Shown in pieces: positions 8,462 through 16,296 of a DNA stretch of 64,000 nt. Made by a program: the position numbers and the translations under genes. The DNA is from a virus. The notes beneath the pieces are model-generated. The model had not been told where the DNA came from, did not search any database, and was given only the letters and a program-made list of their open reading frames with translations. Every line of letters starts with the position of its first letter. The first letter of the stretch is position 1. The stretch lies in IMG/VR virus record IMGVR_UViG_3300009502_000021, positions 44,298 through 108,297 of that record. The stretch is one strand, 5' to 3'.

Positions 8462-8611
8462 CTATTTACTGCTGGGAGAGGGGTGGTACCAAATAGTACC
8501 ACCCCGTTTATTCAGGCGAAGAGTTCGAGTGCCGGCAACTAGGAATGCCTCAACTTCCTCAGGATTAGTTGGGCCGTGTGTGATATCGTCTTTGGTGATC
8601 TTTACCGTCAT
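8462..8611 (-). CDS. Hypothetical small protein, 49 aa
   Basis: Starts MTVKITKDDITHGPTNPEEV and ends WYHPSPSSK. Its 3' part contains a perfect 10-bp inverted repeat (GGGGTGGTAC/GTACCACCCC, 8480-8505) that is also coding. The acidic-then-basic pattern and its place in the minus-strand array make it a likely gene. No family recognised. Confidence 0.45.
   Translation of the reverse strand: MTVKITKDDITHGPTNPEEVEAFLVAGTRTLRLNKRGGTIWYHPSPSSK
8463..8468 (-). promoter_or_regulatory. Late promoter core (TAAATA)
   Basis: Minus-strand AGTAAATAGC overlaps the stop codon of the upstream 49-residue gene and precedes the 8261-8446 gene. Late cores overlapping the previous stop codon recur in this genome. 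Confidence 0.5.
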
Positions 8612-8628
8612 AAAGACAGTATAGAGAA

Positions 8629-8658
8629 GGTACGCGGAACGGTCAAGCTCCGCGTACC
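8629..8658. repeat. Perfect 10-bp inverted repeat
   Basis: GGTACGCGGA and TCCGCGTACC are separated by 10 bases and sit between the small minus-strand gene and the plus-strand endonuclease. No T-run follows on either strand, so it is not a classical terminator. It may be an RNA stem or a protein-binding site. Confidence 0.5.
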
Positions 8659-8705
8659 CATTTCCTCAAGCGAAGATTTCCAATGCGGTTTCTCAGTCAT
8701 TAAGA

Positions 8706-8711
8706 TAAATA
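8706..8711 (+). promoter_or_regulatory. Late promoter core (TAAATA) for a homing endonuclease
   Basis: Plus-strand GATAAATAAGC, 17 bases before the endonuclease ATG, leaving room for the AGAGGAG ribosome site. T4 homing endonuclease genes are likewise expressed late. Confidence 0.6.
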
Positions 8712-8728
8712 AGCACAGAGGAGAAATT

Positions 8729-9448
8729 ATGAAAATCTTACCATATGTATACCAACTTACACATACTGAAACTAACGAATTTTACATAGGAGTTAGATGG
8801 GGTAACAAAGTTCCGGCGTCAGATGATCTGGGCAAGAAATATTTTTCTTCGTCAGTTGAAACCAAGCCTCGCTTTTCAGAATTCATCCCCTTGATAATTG
8901 CTGAATTTTTTGACAAAGAGGACGCTATAGAGTTTGAACAACAATTGATTACCGAACACTGGGGTAACCCTCTATTGTTAAATAAAGCTATTCAAGTATC
9001 AAAAACATTCAGGTGTTCCGGGCATTCGGAAGAGACTAAACAGAAAATGTCAAATTCAAAAAAAGGGAAGCCCCCAAATAATAAAGGAACAAAATTGTCG
9101 GCTGAAAGGGTAGAACAGATAAGGAAAAGGGCTAGTGAATATCGGCACACCGATGAATCTATTGAAAAGATTCGCCAAAAAGCATTAGGTAACAAACGAG
9201 GAGTTGGCAACAAGAGTAGGACTGGTCAACAACAATCAGTAGATGAGCGATTGAAAAAGAGTGAGTCACTTAAAGGAGAAAAAAATCCAAATTTTGGAAA
9301 ATCACTCTCAGAGTGGCAAAAAGAAATAATTAGGGCGGCTATGTTAAACCGCCCTAAGTTAAAATGTCCGCATTATTCTAAAGAACTGGATCCGGCGAAC
9401 TATAAACGCTATCACGGTGATAAATGCAAATCACGCATAGATAGTTAA
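8729..9448 (+). CDS. GIY-YIG homing endonuclease with NUMOD3 and zinc finger
   Basis: 239 residues; the start at 8729 follows AGAGGAG. The N-terminal YVYQLTHTETNEFYIGVR is a GIY-YIG catalytic core variant. The middle has NUMOD3-like helices (HSEETKQKMSNSKKGK and EKNPNFGKSLSEW). The C-terminus is a CPHY...H...C zinc-finger-like end similar to those of the two HNH endonucleases here. It is inserted against the direction of its neighbours and its end overlaps the 3' end of the zinc-ribbon gene by 18 bases. Confidence 0.8.
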   Translation: MKILPYVYQLTHTETNEFYIGVRWGNKVPASDDLGKKYFSSSVETKPRFSEFIPLIIAEFFDKEDAIEFEQQLITEHWGNPLLLNKAIQVSKTFRCSGHSEETKQKMSNSKKGKPPNNKGTKLSAERVEQIRKRASEYRHTDESIEKIRQKALGNKRGVGNKSRTGQQQSVDERLKKSESLKGEKNPNFGKSLSEWQKEIIRAAMLNRPKLKCPHYSKELDPANYKRYHGDKCKSRIDS

Positions 9449-10291
9449 GTGCGTACCGCACTCAACACAGAACTTGGCTGTTGCCTTATTCTGTCTGTTG
9501 CAGGACTTGCAACGTGGCTTCGACTTTACAGTCACCGGCGCTGTCACCGGCTTGTTCTCGGAATTTGCCCCAAGCAACTTGAGCACAATCGAATGCTTCT
9601 CGTTTTCCATTGGGAACGAAGATGCTGTACCAAATGATTGTGTACTTTGGCTTCCTGGAACAGTGATGCCGGCGTCGTTTACGGATGCAGTCGACGTAAA
9701 GGTGGTTTCGGTTGCAATGTTATTGGATACCGAACAACTAGTGTAGGAAACACTTTGTGAACTACCACCGGCTTCACTAACATTGCCCAAATTGTTCAAC
9801 ATCATTGATCGTACAATCCGATCACCATGCTTATGATTGAATCCGGTGTTCAATGGAGAATCAATCCAAGGATCCTTATCCCATGGGTGCTTCAGAGGAT
9901 ACTTGTCCATTGTATTTGGAATATAAGGTGGTGGTGCAATGTAGCGTTCGAATTGGTATTCGATACGAACAATGCCATCCTCAAGTTTGATACCACGGTG
10001 CGCTTCCACTGCCCCACTGCGCTCAATGAATTTGAACTTGTTACCTTGTGTCAACGATCCGTTCTTTAGACTGCGTTCAAGGTCAATCTCTTGCCCTGGA
10101 TAGAGAACAAATCCCTGCGGGGTGTGATTTTCACCATCGATATAAACGTTGAACAACATTCTAACGGAATTGAGGTTCTTGATGAGTAACGAGTACTCTG
10201 CGCCAAAGGGCAGGTAGACGGTATCTTTGAACTCTCTTAGGATTTTGCCATTGGCCTTAACGCTGGCCACACATTTCGAATTAAACATCAT
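9431..10291 (-). CDS. Zinc-ribbon protein
   Basis: 286 residues. An N-terminal beta-rich region (VYLPFGAEYSLLIKNLNSVR) is followed by a Ser/Thr-rich segment with VPGSQSTQSFGTASSFPMEN, then a C-terminal zinc ribbon (CKSCNRQNK, then CVECG). Possibly structural or regulatory; unknown. RBS AGGAGATACT; a late core lies at 10366-10371. Confidence 0.65.
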   Translation of the reverse strand: MMFNSKCVASVKANGKILREFKDTVYLPFGAEYSLLIKNLNSVRMLFNVYIDGENHTPQGFVLYPGQEIDLERSLKNGSLTQGNKFKFIERSGAVEAHRGIKLEDGIVRIEYQFERYIAPPPYIPNTMDKYPLKHPWDKDPWIDSPLNTGFNHKHGDRIVRSMMLNNLGNVSEAGGSSQSVSYTSCSVSNNIATETTFTSTASVNDAGITVPGSQSTQSFGTASSFPMENEKHSIVLKLLGANSENKPVTAPVTVKSKPRCKSCNRQNKATAKFCVECGTHLTIYA

Positions 10292-10365
10292 AGTATCTCC
10301 TTCATACGGTACACAGAGTAAGTACCCAGGTTAAACTCTGTTGGTGTAGGACCTTCCTACAATAC

Positions 10366-10371
10366 TATTTA
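10366..10371 (-). promoter_or_regulatory. Late promoter core (TAAATA)
   Basis: Minus-strand CGCTAAATAGT, overlapping the TAA stop of the 10369-10578 gene and upstream of the zinc-ribbon gene. Confidence 0.55.
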
Positions 10372-10578
10372 GCGGCGACGATTCAATGTGCTAATAATAT
10401 TGGCAAGATCGGTGTTCGAACGCCGAAGTGATCGTTCTGTGGCTACGAGTTTGGCTTCGAGTATAGCCATCTTCTCCAATATCATTGCGTACTTTGCTTC
10501 CAACACTACTATCTTTTTCTGTTCTTCCGTGACAGATTTTGTAATCGGTTTTGTGTCGTGTGAGTACATGTTCGTCAT
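10369..10578 (-). CDS. Small coiled-coil protein
   Basis: 69 residues with a heptad-like stretch (VVLEAKYAMILEKMAILEAK) and a basic end (LNRRR). A late core (10585-10590) lies only 6 bases from the ATG, with no ribosome site between, suggesting a leaderless late message. Function unknown. Confidence 0.6.
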   Translation of the reverse strand: MTNMYSHDTKPITKSVTEEQKKIVVLEAKYAMILEKMAILEAKLVATERSLRRSNTDLANIISTLNRRR

Positions 10579-10579
10579 A

Positions 10580-10807
10580 TCATTTATTTAGCACAGTAAT
10601 CGTTTCTAAAATAATATTGGGGAATTTGAGATGCAGCAAAATCTCATCCCGCTCATCTCGAGTGGTGATCATGATTCGGGGGATTGCATTGGAGTGGGAA
10701 TAGTAGTCAAAGTCCGTAGTAACATCGACATTCAATCCACTGCCCGCTAGCCACTCTAGCGCGTCACTGCGAGGCCGATCAATAACCACCCACTTCTTCA
10801 CAATCAT
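10580..10807 (-). CDS. Hypothetical protein, 75 aa
   Basis: Starts MIVKKWVVIDRPRSDALEWL. No recognised domain. Its start overlaps the stop of the PTH2-like gene (ATGA), so the two are coupled. Confidence 0.6.
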   Translation of the reverse strand: MIVKKWVVIDRPRSDALEWLAGSGLNVDVTTDFDYYSHSNAIPRIMITTRDERDEILLHLKFPNIILETITVLNK

Positions 10808-11127
10808 TGCTTGAATCTCAGTGTATTAAATGCCAACAAAATGTCGCGCTTGTCCTCGTTAACAGGATGGACTGCAACCGCAGTAATTCCAACATCGAGA
10901 TCGGGCTCACCAAAGCACTCATACGCATAAGAAAATTCATCAAGTATACGCATAACGGCCCATAGCCCGTCGCGATCGCGAACACCAATGCAAACAAAAA
11001 TGGTTTCATTGGCCTTAGCTTTCCGGCCCAATGTTGAACCAATCTTGTAGGCCACGTGGGCCGTTTGGACAAGTTGCTGCTCGGGTGTGAGATCTTGTCT
11101 TGTGAAAAAGTAAACGTATCGTTTCAT
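10804..11127 (-). CDS. Peptidyl-tRNA hydrolase 2 (PTH2)-like protein
   Basis: The start at 11127 follows a GGAGA site. MKRYVYFFTRQDLTPEQQ and LVQTAHVAYKIG resemble the PTH2 family (basic residue and Asp near the N-terminus, then a Q-xx-H-A helix). PTH2-like proteins act on tRNA-linked peptides or serve as binding folds. Beside a tmRNA gene this is suggestive, but the match is to a short domain and the activity is uncertain. Confidence 0.5.
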   Translation of the reverse strand: MKRYVYFFTRQDLTPEQQLVQTAHVAYKIGSTLGRKAKANETIFVCIGVRDRDGLWAVMRILDEFSYAYECFGEPDLDVGITAVAVHPVNEDKRDILLAFNTLRFKQ

Positions 11128-11154
11128 TATGGTCTCCGAAAAATATAGCATACA

Positions 11155-11186
11155 CAAAAAGAAAGGGGCCGTCAAGCCCCTTTCTT
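11155..11186 (-). terminator. Rho-independent terminator of the tmRNA gene
   Basis: A 9-bp stem (GAAAGGGGC/GCCCCTTTC) is followed on the minus strand by five T, directly after the tmRNA coding piece and before the PTH2-like gene. A TGCTATATT extended -10 lies at 11142-11150 for that gene. Confidence 0.85.
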
Positions 11187-11484
11187 GGTTGCTTAGGTTA
11201 CAGAGTGTTTCCTACTCCGGCTCAGCTAGTTTTTAGGCTGCTAGAGCGTATGCACTATCGTTTGCATTTACGTTTTTACGCCGATTACGTCGGTCGTCTC
11301 TCGAGTGGTCAGTCATCCTATTCTCTGTCAATCGATCCCTTTCACCCCCATAGATACCGGAACGTTAACCCTATGGCGTTTAGGTTAACTACTGTCTGCC
11401 AACCAGCCGGTATTTTAAATTGGTGGAAGTGGCGGCATACGATAGCCGCGTCTTGTCCAGTTTTACGAATCCCTCATACCACTA
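11160..11484 (-). ncRNA. ssrA: Circularly permuted (two-piece) tmRNA
   Basis: Rescues stalled ribosomes by adding a degradation tag. Order on the minus strand: acceptor piece (about 11484-11421) with T-arm GCGGC/GCCGC, CACTTCC, discriminator A and encoded CCA; an intervening loop (11420-11350) whose ATACCGG/CCGGTAT ends pair; then the coding piece from 11349 (GGGGGTGAAAGGGATCGA). GGGGGTG pairs with CACTTCC as a 7-bp acceptor stem (two G-U). ACCACT in the coding piece and AGTGGT in the acceptor piece could form P2. The tag frame at 11265-11233 reads ANDSAYALAA-stop. A terminator follows. The T-loop is 8 instead of 7 bases unless a T-A pair closes it. The GIY-YIG gene touches the acceptor-piece end. 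Confidence 0.88.
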
Positions 11485-12240
11485 TAACTTTTGTGGCATA
11501 CTCGTTTTGAGTCTACCACGAATAAACCCGTTATCCAAATGTTCTGCCAATTGCGATATTTGAATTACATGCTCGTCTATACCATTATTTATCCAACAGG
11601 TGCTTACTCGATGTCCAAGTTTACCACGAACCCAACCATCTGGTATTGGTTCATCTTTACCTATTCTTCTCACCTCTTTGGTAAGAGTATTAGATATCCA
11701 GTATTTTCCAAATTGACTATTGCCTTCTCCTGTTGCTTTTTCACTTATCTTTTTCTTGTGTTCTTCCCTTTCTTTGGGGGTAGCATGTTTCCAACCATTT
11801 CTTGGATTGGTTTTATTTGAGGTTTGAACCTTGTTCAACCAATTCCGATAATGTTCGGTGTGGTTTGCTTTTTGATTGGCCATAAATTCTATCAACTTCC
11901 TACGTGCAATTTTTCCACCAACTCGGGCAGCTTCTTTATGTTGTTCAGAACCATTCCAATGATTCCATCCACCGACTCCACCAGTCCGTATATTATATGT
12001 GTCGGTTCTCTTGCAGAATTCTTCATTAACTATATTGAGTTCTTCAACCCACATGTCCTGTTCATTGTCAAATATATGCAATATTTCTTTGATGAAATGT
12101 TCGATTCCGTATTTCTTTTTGGCTCGATTTAACGCATGTCCAGAGCCCATGTAACCGTCGTTGATGTCCCAAGTTACATGAGCACCAACATAAATCTTAC
12201 CGTTTACGGTATTAGTAATTTTATAGATTAGGTACAGCAC
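11482..12240 (-). CDS. GIY-YIG homing endonuclease abutting the tmRNA gene
   Basis: LYLIYKITNTVNGKIYVGAH is a clear GIY-YIG core at the N-terminus. A DNA-binding tail follows with two copies of a W-I-x-N-G/T...GW/GFxRG(K/R) module (near WISNTLTK and CWINNG). The GTG at 12240 was chosen because it keeps the catalytic core and lies 5 bases from a late core (12246-12251), the spacing seen before other genes here; a TTG at 12315 is the alternative. The stop codon falls in the putative P2 strand of the tmRNA, so the element sits right at that gene. Confidence 0.78.
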   Translation of the reverse strand: MLYLIYKITNTVNGKIYVGAHVTWDINDGYMGSGHALNRAKKKYGIEHFIKEILHIFDNEQDMWVEELNIVNEEFCKRTDTYNIRTGGVGGWNHWNGSEQHKEAARVGGKIARRKLIEFMANQKANHTEHYRNWLNKVQTSNKTNPRNGWKHATPKEREEHKKKISEKATGEGNSQFGKYWISNTLTKEVRRIGKDEPIPDGWVRGKLGHRVSTCWINNGIDEHVIQISQLAEHLDNGFIRGRLKTSMPQKL

Positions 12241-12245
12241 AGTTG

Positions 12246-12251
12246 TATTTA
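12246..12251 (-). promoter_or_regulatory. Late promoter core 5 bases from a GTG start
   Basis: Minus-strand CATAAATACAACTGTG. No ribosome site fits between core and start, implying a leaderless late message for the endonuclease. Confidence 0.55.
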
Positions 12252-12360
12252 TGCCGGACGATAGTTCGATACTTATTTTAAATGTTGGATCGGTTGCATG
12301 GCCCTGATTACCCAACCACCCCTATGTCGTTAGGTGACTTACGATTGGTGTCCAACATTA

Positions 12361-13011
12361 TTATTTAGTTCTACTACGGAACTCTTCAAACAAAGGATAT
12401 ATTGTTTTCCTTTTAAGTTCCATAATGTCAAAAGAGTGCTTGAGTCCCAACTGCACATCTTTGTTTTCCGAAAGAACAAATACATACCGTATCTTCGATT
12501 TGTCACCGATAAACTGTTGGAGTTGATCCGAATCTATAACCGGAGACAATTTATATTCTTTTGTGAAAGTATCATATACTGATATTGTGCCGCCACGATC
12601 GACCATTCCGGACCATAATCGTATTGCATCGTCGGACATTATACCATCACTGGAAAATACCAAGTTTAAATTTGATACGTCCTGTTTGATTGCGACATAC
12701 AAATCTGAAGCATACGGCGATATGTTCTTGCCGAGCAGCGGATTTTTTGATGTCAGCACCACTTTACAAAAGTTACCCATACGTTCAGTATCAACTATGA
12801 TGGATACTTTTTGTGCAGACTTATCTCCAACCCAATATGTTACCTGATCCCCCATTTCAATCTTGAACATTTTGCTATTCAATAGAATGGCTTTTCTGTC
12901 TACAAGATTTTCTTTTAGGAGTTTGTGTTGGGCATCAAAAGCATTCTCGCTCGGCAACATCCAGGGTGTCTCTGTCAAGAATGCTCGAAAAAATACCTCA
13001 TAATTGTCCAT
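12361..13011 (-). CDS. Hypothetical protein, 216 aa, leaderless late gene
   Basis: Starts MDNYEVFFRAFLTETPW; FLTE could be a prohead-protease site like that of internal proteins, but the N-terminus only loosely fits that pattern. The rest is a mixed alpha/beta protein not recognised. A late core (13016-13021) lies 4 bases from the ATG. The 12316-12360 gap downstream holds only a late core overlapping its stop. Confidence 0.65.
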   Translation of the reverse strand: MDNYEVFFRAFLTETPWMLPSENAFDAQHKLLKENLVDRKAILLNSKMFKIEMGDQVTYWVGDKSAQKVSIIVDTERMGNFCKVVLTSKNPLLGKNISPYASDLYVAIKQDVSNLNLVFSSDGIMSDDAIRLWSGMVDRGGTISVYDTFTKEYKLSPVIDSDQLQQFIGDKSKIRYVFVLSENKDVQLGLKHSFDIMELKRKTIYPLFEEFRSRTK

Positions 13012-13015
13012 GCAG

Positions 13016-13021
13016 TATTTA
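13016..13021 (-). promoter_or_regulatory. Late promoter core 4 bases from ATG
   Basis: Minus-strand GCTAAATACTGCATG. It serves the gene starting at 13011 as a probable leaderless late promoter. Confidence 0.6.
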
Positions 13022-13026
13022 GCACA

Positions 13027-13212
13027 TCACTTGGTCTGTGCTAGACAAACAAAGTGAAGATCCTTGGCGGTATTGTCAACGAGCGGTTTGGACTTGTTGC
13101 CCGCTGCCACGCATTCCTGCTCCGAATGAAAACCCGGAATTGCTGTGACCGTAACACTGTCACCCTTCGCAAAGGTACCGGCATAAATGTATAGAACTAG
13201 AATCCAACTCAT
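13027..13212 (-). CDS. Small exported or membrane-anchored protein
   Basis: The start at 13212 (after GGAGATTGAT) gives MSWILVLYIYAGTFAKGDS, a short hydrophobic leader, followed by a 45-residue domain with two Cys (QECVAAG and HFVCLA) that could form a disulfide in the periplasm. Unknown role. Confidence 0.6.
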   Translation of the reverse strand: MSWILVLYIYAGTFAKGDSVTVTAIPGFHSEQECVAAGNKSKPLVDNTAKDLHFVCLAQTK

Positions 13213-13213
13213 A

Positions 13214-13531
13214 TCAATCTCCTTCCTTGTTATGTAAACCCAACTCTCGATTATTTTTCTCGAACCAACGAACAAAATCTAAGTACGGTTTGTGATCCAC
13301 AAACATGTCATAATCGTAAATTGTTCTATCTGATGCCGGGACGTCGCGCTTGTCGCGTTTAATTTGAAACTCTATCCATGTCTTGCATGAACAGTCCATA
13401 TAGAAATTATCGGTTTGGCTAAATTCCAATACATCTAGATTGCAGTCTTTGTCTTTAGATTGAAAAGAATTTACCACCTTTTGGCATTTTGGACAGGTGG
13501 CAGTGGCCTTCACCCAATCAAACATTCCCAT
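13214..13531 (-). CDS. Small zinc-binding protein
   Basis: 105 residues with CPKC near residue 13 and a downstream C-S-C pair (FYMDCSCKTW), a likely zinc site. The remainder is acidic and aromatic. No family recognised. It overlaps the next upstream gene by 14 bases. Confidence 0.65.
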   Translation of the reverse strand: MGMFDWVKATATCPKCQKVVNSFQSKDKDCNLDVLEFSQTDNFYMDCSCKTWIEFQIKRDKRDVPASDRTIYDYDMFVDHKPYLDFVRWFEKNNRELGLHNKEGD

Positions 13532-13829
13532 ACATACCCACCGTCTTTAGTGGTTGCCAATTGTGTCCAAGCAACCAATAAATCCAATCATCGCCGGCGG
13601 GAACAGGTGCCTCTGGACTATCTAAGCGATTCTTCAACCACCGGGTACCATATGGTCCACCAACCTCCAGGATGCGCTCGGCTGCATATAGAATCTTGTA
13701 TGGTATACTCACCCAACCATCCAAACTTCCAGCTGTGGGCGTAACATGCATCATAAGATGCGGGCTGCTCTGCTTGGTGCGCTCTAAACAGCCCGGAGCA
13801 ATTTCAATATAGACAACGTGCTTTTTCAT
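13518..13829 (-). CDS. Hypothetical protein, 103 aa
   Basis: The start at 13829 (MKKHVVYIEIAPGCLERT) makes a 1-base overlap with the stop of the upstream gene (TGATG). Rich in Trp and Gly (GDDWIYWLLGHNWQPL). Unknown. Confidence 0.6.
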   Translation of the reverse strand: MKKHVVYIEIAPGCLERTKQSSPHLMMHVTPTAGSLDGWVSIPYKILYAAERILEVGGPYGTRWLKNRLDSPEAPVPAGDDWIYWLLGHNWQPLKTVGMYGNV

Positions 13830-14227
13830 CATCCTCGCCGCATCCGAGCAATGTCAATCGCCACTTCTTTATTGTCGGCAAAGATCGGCACCATGTTGGA
13901 TTTGTGCATCGTTGCAATACCTATCAATTGCCGTTCACCCGAATACTTACGCTCCGGTGGCTTGCTGCATACCCCCAAACCCGGTGTATGGCTAGTGATT
14001 TCTTGCTTCAAATGATCCTGGTAACGCGGGTGCATTTCTTTTGGCTTCAAATCGGGGCTTTTGTGGCACTTCTGTTCCGGTGGACGAATGTTGTATTCGC
14101 GCAGCATGGCCTCACGTTCAGCAACGGCCTTCTCCGAGCGCCGCTTGGCTTCAGCTGATGCCCACTTCTTCTTACCTTTCTTCTTACCGGTTGTGGTAAG
14201 AGAAGGGTGTGCTAAATGCATGGTCAC
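13829..14227 (-). CDS. Hypothetical basic protein
   Basis: 132 residues. A Lys-rich N-terminal region (KKKGKKKW) leads to a charged helix (SAEAKRRSEKAVAEREAML) and a C-terminal IGIATMHKSNMVPIF segment. Resembles small accessory proteins of large phages with no assigned function. Confidence 0.6.
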   Translation of the reverse strand: MTMHLAHPSLTTTGKKKGKKKWASAEAKRRSEKAVAEREAMLREYNIRPPEQKCHKSPDLKPKEMHPRYQDHLKQEITSHTPGLGVCSKPPERKYSGERQLIGIATMHKSNMVPIFADNKEVAIDIARMRRG

Positions 14228-14517
14228 TTGGGTAACTTCTTTGTTGCTTCTTTTAATATGTCATGGTAGGTATACAGTGCGTCACGCTCAAAGGCATTGA
14301 GCTGTTCCCCGCTCATAAAGAGGGCTGTATTATACGCATCCCTTGCTTCCTTGAGCGCAGGTTCAATAAACCGATTATGTCGTTCAAGAGCCTCAACCAT
14401 ACTGTTTACTTCAAGGTGTACAAAGTACGCCTGCAACTTTGCGCTAACCACCCGACCGGCATTTAGGGCGTCATTGGATGGAAGTGGTCCCGGTCCCATA
14501 TTATCGGATTGACCCAT
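14224..14517 (-). CDS. Hypothetical helical protein
   Basis: The start at 14517 (MGQSDNMGPGPLPSND) was preferred over the longer upstream reading, which lies inside the neighbouring gene; 14499 is possible. The remainder is helical (AKLQAYFVHLEVNSMVEALE). Unknown. Confidence 0.55.
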   Translation of the reverse strand: MGQSDNMGPGPLPSNDALNAGRVVSAKLQAYFVHLEVNSMVEALERHNRFIEPALKEARDAYNTALFMSGEQLNAFERDALYTYHDILKEATKKLPK

Positions 14518-14869
14518 CCGTGTATCCCACCAAGGCCAATGCCATAAGATATTTCTCGTAAGCATCCTGGACGAATGCATACTCCTCACGTATTTTGGAC
14601 TCTTTAACCACCGCAGCAGATTCCCTGTCAATACACTTAACCACAACTTTCAGTGTATGTGCAGTGCTATATAATGCATAGCCTTGTAGTCTACGTTGGC
14701 GTGCAAGGGAATTTACTGCGGTTGCTGTCTGTGGCGGACATTGGGGTATGTCCATTTCATACCGCATTCGATCGGCACGAGGATCTTGCTTTAGATCTAT
14801 TCCAATATTGCTAAGGACGGCGATCTCATAATCGTTTAGATAGATGTCGTCATCGTCGATGATGTTCAA
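14501..14869 (-). CDS. Hypothetical protein, 122 aa
   Basis: The acidic N-terminus MNIIDDDDIYLNDYEIAVL is followed by helical segments; VQDAYEKYLMALALVGY resembles the end region of its downstream neighbour (both helical, possibly related). ATGA overlap with the upstream gene. Confidence 0.6.
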   Translation of the reverse strand: MNIIDDDDIYLNDYEIAVLSNIGIDLKQDPRADRMRYEMDIPQCPPQTATAVNSLARQRRLQGYALYSTAHTLKVVVKCIDRESAAVVKESKIREEYAFVQDAYEKYLMALALVGYTDGSIR

Positions 14870-15210
14870 ACGATCACATCCTTTTCCTTCCTGCGGTCGG
14901 AGTACAACTTTGTGCCGCGTTCGCGCACAAGGTCAGCCATGGCCTGCGGATGATCGTTAAACTGCTCTACCATCGATTCCTTGGTAATCGACTCATCGGT
15001 CTCGAGGTAGTAGATCTCGTAATGGCGTTGGACGTTGAACTTTGCCCGTGTTTCCATATAGAAAATGTGATGGGCGATGGCTTTGGTTGCCCGCATACTG
15101 CCACCAATGGCTTCGAACAGGATCTGATCCTTTTCGGCAGTGATGTCAATGCACGCCTCCAGGCCATTGCAGTCCCACGAAAGAAGAAACTTGTTAGTCT
15201 GCTCGGACAT
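14866..15210 (-). CDS. Hypothetical protein, 114 aa
   Basis: Starts MSEQTNKFLLSWDCNGLEAC. Mixed alpha/beta, no recognised domain. Linked by ATGA to the downstream gene; its start overlaps the 56-residue gene upstream by 17 bases. Confidence 0.6.
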   Translation of the reverse strand: MSEQTNKFLLSWDCNGLEACIDITAEKDQILFEAIGGSMRATKAIAHHIFYMETRAKFNVQRHYEIYYLETDESITKESMVEQFNDHPQAMADLVRERGTKLYSDRRKEKDVIV

Positions 15211-15364
15211 GTTCTTTCACCTTTACACGAATGCTGTTGTTCACCAGTGCATTATACAACGCCGGATAGTGAGTTTGCAACTCGCCAAGAAGATGCGTTG
15301 GCCCATATTCGTCCAACGCATCGTTTAATGCTGCAAGCGCCGAGTGAAGGCTTGCCTCATTCAT
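15194..15364 (-). CDS. Hypothetical small protein, 56 aa
   Basis: Starts MNEASLHSALAALNDALDEY and ends VKEHVRAD. Its ATG directly follows the stop of the 15365-15628 gene and its 3' end overlaps the next gene, the usual packing of this operon. Helical composition. Unknown. Confidence 0.6.
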   Translation of the reverse strand: MNEASLHSALAALNDALDEYGPTHLLGELQTHYPALYNALVNNSIRVKVKEHVRAD

Positions 15365-15628
15365 TTACCGTGCCATCCACTTTCCAATCTTGTATGCCGC
15401 AGCGCCGGAAATGGCAACCTTGGCTGCATACTTGCCAACTGACATAGCAGTGCTCTCGCGACCTTCTCGGGCCAGGCGCTTGTCTTCTTCCTTGGCGGCC
15501 TTTGCTTCCTGCTTACAATATGCTTTGTATTCGGGATCATTATCTCGGGAAATTTCTTTCATCTTCCAGCAATCATCGCTGTAGTCGATTTCCCACCAGG
15601 GTTTCCATTCGATACGTCTTCCCCACAT
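15365..15628 (-). CDS. Hypothetical protein with C-terminal hydrophobic helix
   Basis: 87 residues. The Trp-rich start (MWGRRIEWKPWWEIDY) leads to a charged coiled-coil region and a final AAKVAISGAAAYKIGKWMAR, like the tail of the protein at 32380-33018 (ALKVGALAWASYELGKRMAK). The shared tail suggests a membrane-binding module. RBS AAGGAGAG. Confidence 0.6.
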   Translation of the reverse strand: MWGRRIEWKPWWEIDYSDDCWKMKEISRDNDPEYKAYCKQEAKAAKEEDKRLAREGRESTAMSVGKYAAKVAISGAAAYKIGKWMAR

Positions 15629-15640
15629 AACACTCTCCTT

Positions 15641-15683
15641 AAAACAAAAATGGGTGTTTTCGGCCGCGCCCGGATTACACCCA
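15641..15683 (-). terminator. Rho-independent terminator
   Basis: Minus strand: TGGGTGT/ACACCCA stem, then TTTTTGTTTT, directly after the 15697-16026 gene. Confidence 0.75.
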
Positions 15684-15696
15684 ACCTGGGTTCAGA

Positions 15697-16026
15697 TTAG
15701 GCCTGAACTTCGGCCTTGGCCTTGGGGGCCTTGGTCTTGCTGGCCTTCGGCGTCACGGGAACCGAAACCTCGGTCTCCGAACGATTCAGGACGTGCTTCA
15801 GCGCAACACCCGCACCAGCCGGAATGTTCTCCAGCGTAGCAAGCAGATGGTTAACCGCAGCGACCTTGGTCATCGCATGTGGGAGTTCCACAAACGTAAC
15901 CTCAGTCATGCCAGTACGCTCCAAGAGCGCAATACGCGCCTTTGAAGTAGTGTTGGCAAAGCGAGCCTTGTACTGACCATTGGCCAGCTTGCTGTATCCA
16001 GCAATCTTAAAAGTCTTAGTCGTCAT
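15697..16026 (-). CDS. Hypothetical protein with Ala/Lys/Pro-rich tail
   Basis: 109 residues. A folded first part (FKIAGYSKLANGQYKARFAN) is followed by a histone-like tail (TPKASKTKAPKAKAEVQA), which may bind nucleic acid. It lies between two transcription signals and is probably transcribed on its own. Unknown. Confidence 0.6.
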   Translation of the reverse strand: MTTKTFKIAGYSKLANGQYKARFANTTSKARIALLERTGMTEVTFVELPHAMTKVAAVNHLLATLENIPAGAGVALKHVLNRSETEVSVPVTPKASKTKAPKAKAEVQA

Positions 16027-16110
16027 ATCATATCCTCACAATTTACAAAAGTACCAAAGGGGTACCACCATATAATGCAGTCGGTTGTTCTTATTGTCAA
16101 CCTAAATGCA

Positions 16111-16290
16111 TTACAACCAACGCTGACGGTCTTCGACCGCAACGCAGATCTCTACCAGCTCATCCCGTTCGTACAGGTGAGCATTTTGGACACCAAACTC
16201 AACTTGCGCCACGCGGGCCAAGTTGGCCTCTTCGAGAAGAGCATTCCGAAGTCGCTCAAGTTCCATGTCCATAGATTCCTCACTGTTCAT
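16111..16290 (-). CDS. Small acidic helical protein, leaderless early gene
   Basis: 59 residues, starting MNSEESMDMELERLRNALLE. The TATAAT of a consensus promoter (16297-16325) ends 6 bases before this ATG and no ribosome site exists, so the message is probably leaderless. Unknown function. Confidence 0.6.
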   Translation of the reverse strand: MNSEESMDMELERLRNALLEEANLARVAQVEFGVQNAHLYERDELVEICVAVEDRQRWL

Positions 16291-16296
16291 TTTAAA

